In this document: one piece after another, positions 41,128 to 42,180 of the stretch
How positions within the stretch are numbered: position 1 is the first letter of the stretch
Layout of the letters: each line of letters begins with the position of its first letter
Assembly (NCBI RefSeq): GCF_013282575.1
Contig: NZ_JAAAYE010000050.1
Span: 1 to 42,180, forward strand
DNA length: 42,180 bases
From: Paraburkholderia sp. NMBU_R16
GTDB taxonomy: Bacteria > Pseudomonadota > Gammaproteobacteria > Burkholderiales > Burkholderiaceae
Direction of reading: 5' to 3'
The notes under the pieces: model-generated
The model's database searches: none
Told to the model about the DNA's origin: nothing
Seen by the model: only the letters and a program-made list of their open reading frames with translations
Made by a program: the position numbers and the translations under genes

Positions 41128-42180
41128 TGCGGCTCTCCATGAGAGGCGGTTGGATTCGGCGCGACGCGTGGCAGGCGCGCCATCGCTTCGAGCGTGTCGA
41201 GTTCGAGATGGTTACGCATGAAACGGCGGCTCGCGTCGGAAAACGGTTGCCAGTCCCATGACTCGATCTTGCCTTGCGTCGTGGCTTCATAGTGAAAGCG
41301 CCGGCGCCGCTGGCTCACCAGCACCTGTTCGCGCAAGCGCGCTAGATCCCACCGCTGCACCACGCGAGCCCGAAACGTGTCGAGGACGTGGGCCGCAGCC
41401 GGATCGGACGCCAGGTTGTGCAGCTCCCGCGGATCGTCCGCAAGGTCGAATAGTTGATCGGGATCGGCCGGCGAATGAATGTACTTGTAGCGACCCTGCC
41501 GAATCATCACGATGGGAGCGATCGCGCCTTCGGCGAGATATTCGCCGAAAACCTCGTCATGGCCATCCTCGCCGCGCAGATGCGGCATCAGACTCGACCC
41601 ATCGACAGGGTCCGGCCAACTCCCGCTCGGCTTGCCGCTCGCCAGCTCGACGAACGTGGGTAACAGATCGATGTGCGAAACCGATGCTTTGACCCGGGCG
41701 GAGGCGAAACGCTGCGGCGCGTGCACGATCAGGGGAACACGGCAAGCGTTTTCGAAAAACGTCATCTTGTACCAAAGCCCGCGCTCGCCCAACATGTCTC
41801 CGTGGTCCGACGTCACGACGATGACAGTGTTCTCGGCGAGGCCGGTCGAACGCAGCGCATCGAGCACCGCACCGAACTGTGCGTCGACGTAGGAAACCGC
41901 ACCGTAATACGCGTGCCTGGCATTGCGGACCTGCTGCGGCGTCGGTGGCGTGCGGTCGACCTCGCAAACGGCACGCACACGCTTCGAATGCGGATCGCTC
42001 TCGTCATGCGAGAGCGACACGGCGGGCATCTCGATTTCATCGTCGCGATAAAGGTCCCAGTACTCGCGTGGTATCGCATAGGGATCGTGCGGATGGGTCA
42101 ACGAGACAACCATGCCGCGCGTCAAACAAGATGAGAGCAGCGCGTCAATCAGGATGAGAGTACTGGCGTGGCGGCAGCGG
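41124..42180 (-). CDS. betC: Choline-sulfatase BetC, C-terminal two-thirds (partial)
   Basis: This is a sulfatase-family hydrolase splitting choline sulfate into choline and sulfate. The part in the window begins before the highly conserved V-V-S-L-T-H-P-H-D-P-Y-A-I-P-R-E-Y-W-D and continues through T-S-D-H-G-D-M-L-G-E-R-G-L-W-Y-K, a metal and substrate site of the family, to the typical BetC C-terminal tail (W-D-W-Q-P-F-S-D-A-S). The formylglycine site (C-x-P-S-R) lies outside. The frame is open to the right edge. The roughly 20 residues just before V-V-S-L-T-H-P-H do not resemble known BetC, so a frameshift near 42115-42150 is possible. Confidence 0.85.
   Translation of the reverse strand, partial: RCRHASTLILIDALLSSCLTRGMVVSLTHPHDPYAIPREYWDLYRDDEIEMPAVSLSHDESDPHSKRVRAVCEVDRTPPTPQQVRNARHAYYGAVSYVDAQFGAVLDALRSTGLAENTVIVVTSDHGDMLGERGLWYKMTFFENACRVPLIVHAPQRFASARVKASVSHIDLLPTFVELASGKPSGSWPDPVDGSSLMPHLRGEDGHDEVFGEYLAEGAIAPIVMIRQGRYKYIHSPADPDQLFDLADDPRELHNLASDPAAAHVLDTFRARVVQRWDLARLREQVLVSQRRRRFHYEATTQGKIESWDWQPFSDASRRFMRNHLELDTLEAMARLPRVAPNPTASHGEPQ

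Overview
The window looks like a chromosomal segment of a GC-rich betaproteobacterium of the Burkholderiaceae (Burkholderia, Paraburkholderia or Trinickia type). This rests on the GC-rich codon use, the DUF3331 and DUF1488 proteins, the DctBD/KgtP organisation, the betC-choX pair and the Ralstonia-type hrpII box. The exact genus cannot be fixed from sequence alone. No rRNA, tRNA or CRISPR array was seen.

Layout, left to right. (1) 1-409: the start of an IS3-family insertion sequence that runs off the left edge. (2) 528-2648: an unrecognised membrane protein and a YflT-like stress-type protein, closed by a bidirectional terminator. (3) 2773-9584: a three-gene minus-strand operon of two very large, beta-rich proteins of unknown function and a caspase-fold (C14) protease, with a sigma70-like promoter and a leader of about 315 nt. 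(4) 10118-13882: an NfeD membrane protease with its slipin partner, then a purine permease. (5) 13938-17201: small housekeeping or accessory genes (DUF1488, 2Fe-2S ferredoxin), a Phd/ParE toxin-antitoxin pair with readable promoter and operator, and the RNA helicase DbpA. (6) 17230-20579: a relic of a VapC toxin, then a 1035-residue protein built from LOG-like nucleotide-binding modules around an ITPase-like segment, preceded by a perfect hrpII box (TTCG-N16-TTCG). That is the signature of HrpB-controlled type III secretion effectors. (7) 20726-26792: a methyltransferase, an EamA exporter, an aldo/keto reductase, and a quinoprotein relay module (metallohydrolase, SoxYZ-like carrier, second metallohydrolase-like protein with a destroyed active site). 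(8) 26828-29154: a BamE-like lipoprotein, an LRR protein with an effector-like N-terminus and an imperfect hrpII box, and a HAD phosphatase. (9) 29260-34012: KgtP plus the DctBD two-component system, with a well-formed sigma54 promoter and a palindromic upstream site. (10) 34194-38863: a mono-haem cytochrome-like protein with a LodA-like CTQ quinoprotein and its LodB-like maturation flavoprotein. (11) 38942-42180: a HAD hydrolase, a DUF3331 protein, and the choline pair choX-betC (betC runs off the right edge).

How the genes work together. DctBD most likely activates kgtP through sigma54 in response to C4/C5 dicarboxylates. BetC and ChoX supply choline for glycine betaine. The relay module and the LodA cluster both belong to quinoprotein biology. 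Two loci stand out as possibly undescribed. One is the multi-LOG/ITPase-like putative effector under an hrpII box, which could act in succession on nucleotides of a host cell. The other is the caspase operon with its two giant partners. All functional statements come from reading the sequence; no database search was run.
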